In this document: piece after piece, positions 63,890-64,000 of the stretch
Numbering within the stretch: position 1 is the stretch's first letter
Layout of the letters: each line of letters begins with the position of its first letter
Assembly (NCBI GenBank): GCA_963576475.1
Contig: OY754974.1
Coordinates: 6,992,974 to 7,056,973 of the forward strand
DNA length: 64,000 nt
Reading direction: 5' to 3'
From: Molanna angustata
Taxonomy: Eukaryota; Arthropoda; Insecta; Trichoptera; Molannidae
Position numbers and translations under genes: made by a program
The notes under the pieces: generated by a model
Seen by the model: only the letters and a program-made list of their open reading frames with translations
Database searches by the model: none
Told to the model about the DNA's origin: nothing

Positions 63890-64000
63890 AAACTAATCAG
63901 CTCTAAATCTACATGATACCCGTTGAGAAATTGATGTAAAAGAAATACAATTAAAAACTGTGAAATCATGACTCTCCACTATTCCATAGTGTTGAGAGTA
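63890..64000 (-). mobile_element. Repeat D-like fragment at the window edge
   Basis: TCATGACTCTCCACTATTCC and ATAGTGTTGAGAGTA, with ACATGATACCCGTTGA, are weakly similar to repeat D. It is cut by the window end. Confidence 0.3.

Overview
This 64-kb window is AT-rich nuclear DNA from an animal, almost certainly an insect. Evidence for this is the set of jockey-like and RTE-like non-LTR retrotransposons, tRNA-derived SINEs, hAT-type and TTAA-flanked DNA elements, and the frequent TAGGTACCTAC-type words common in moth and some hemipteran genomes. The order cannot be fixed from the sequence alone. I recognise no intact host protein-coding gene, no rRNA and no functional tRNA. The window reads as a long intergenic or intronic stretch filled by several generations of mobile elements.

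Layout. 0-6.5 kb: a MITE-A copy, a possible 0.9-kb TIR element, a second MITE-A piece, then a jockey-like 3' fragment (3.81-4.90 kb) split by a 744-bp hAT-type element with a perfect 8-bp target duplication. 6.5-11.2 kb: a 94-bp tandem array (12 + 7 units) split by a minus-strand jockey-like element that keeps the end of ORF1, the endonuclease and the C-terminus but has lost its reverse transcriptase core. 11.2-11.5 kb: a perfect 122-bp inverted repeat, each arm carrying a hammerhead-ribozyme-like motif of the kind known from Penelope-like retroelements. 12.7-13.2 kb: a 5'-truncated RTE-like insert in a MITE-A copy with a perfect 16-bp target duplication. 14-29 kb: SINEs, RTE-like tails, simple repeats, a nest of MITE-A copies (27.2-28.3 kb) and two patches of richer base composition. 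29.2-29.9 kb: a 684-bp foldback element flanked by TTAA. 30.0-36.4 kb: the C-terminal half of a non-LTR retrotransposon whose 3' UTR contains about 4.7 kb of a 28-bp minisatellite. 36.4-64 kb: more of the same families, including further foldback elements, a second hAT-type element, an LTR-like pair, many RTE-like tails and a GC-richer block at 62.7-63.2 kb.

The genes do not form a pathway. The story is nested insertion and local amplification: elements inserting into elements, and segments of elements (94 bp, 28 bp, 31 bp, about 71 bp) growing into tandem arrays. Family names used here (MITE-A, repeats B, C, D, F, G, SINE-A, -B, -C) are my own labels, defined by recurrence inside the window. 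Copy boundaries are read by eye and may be off by some bases. Any ORF not listed is, in my reading, a chance frame in AT-rich or tandem-repeat DNA.
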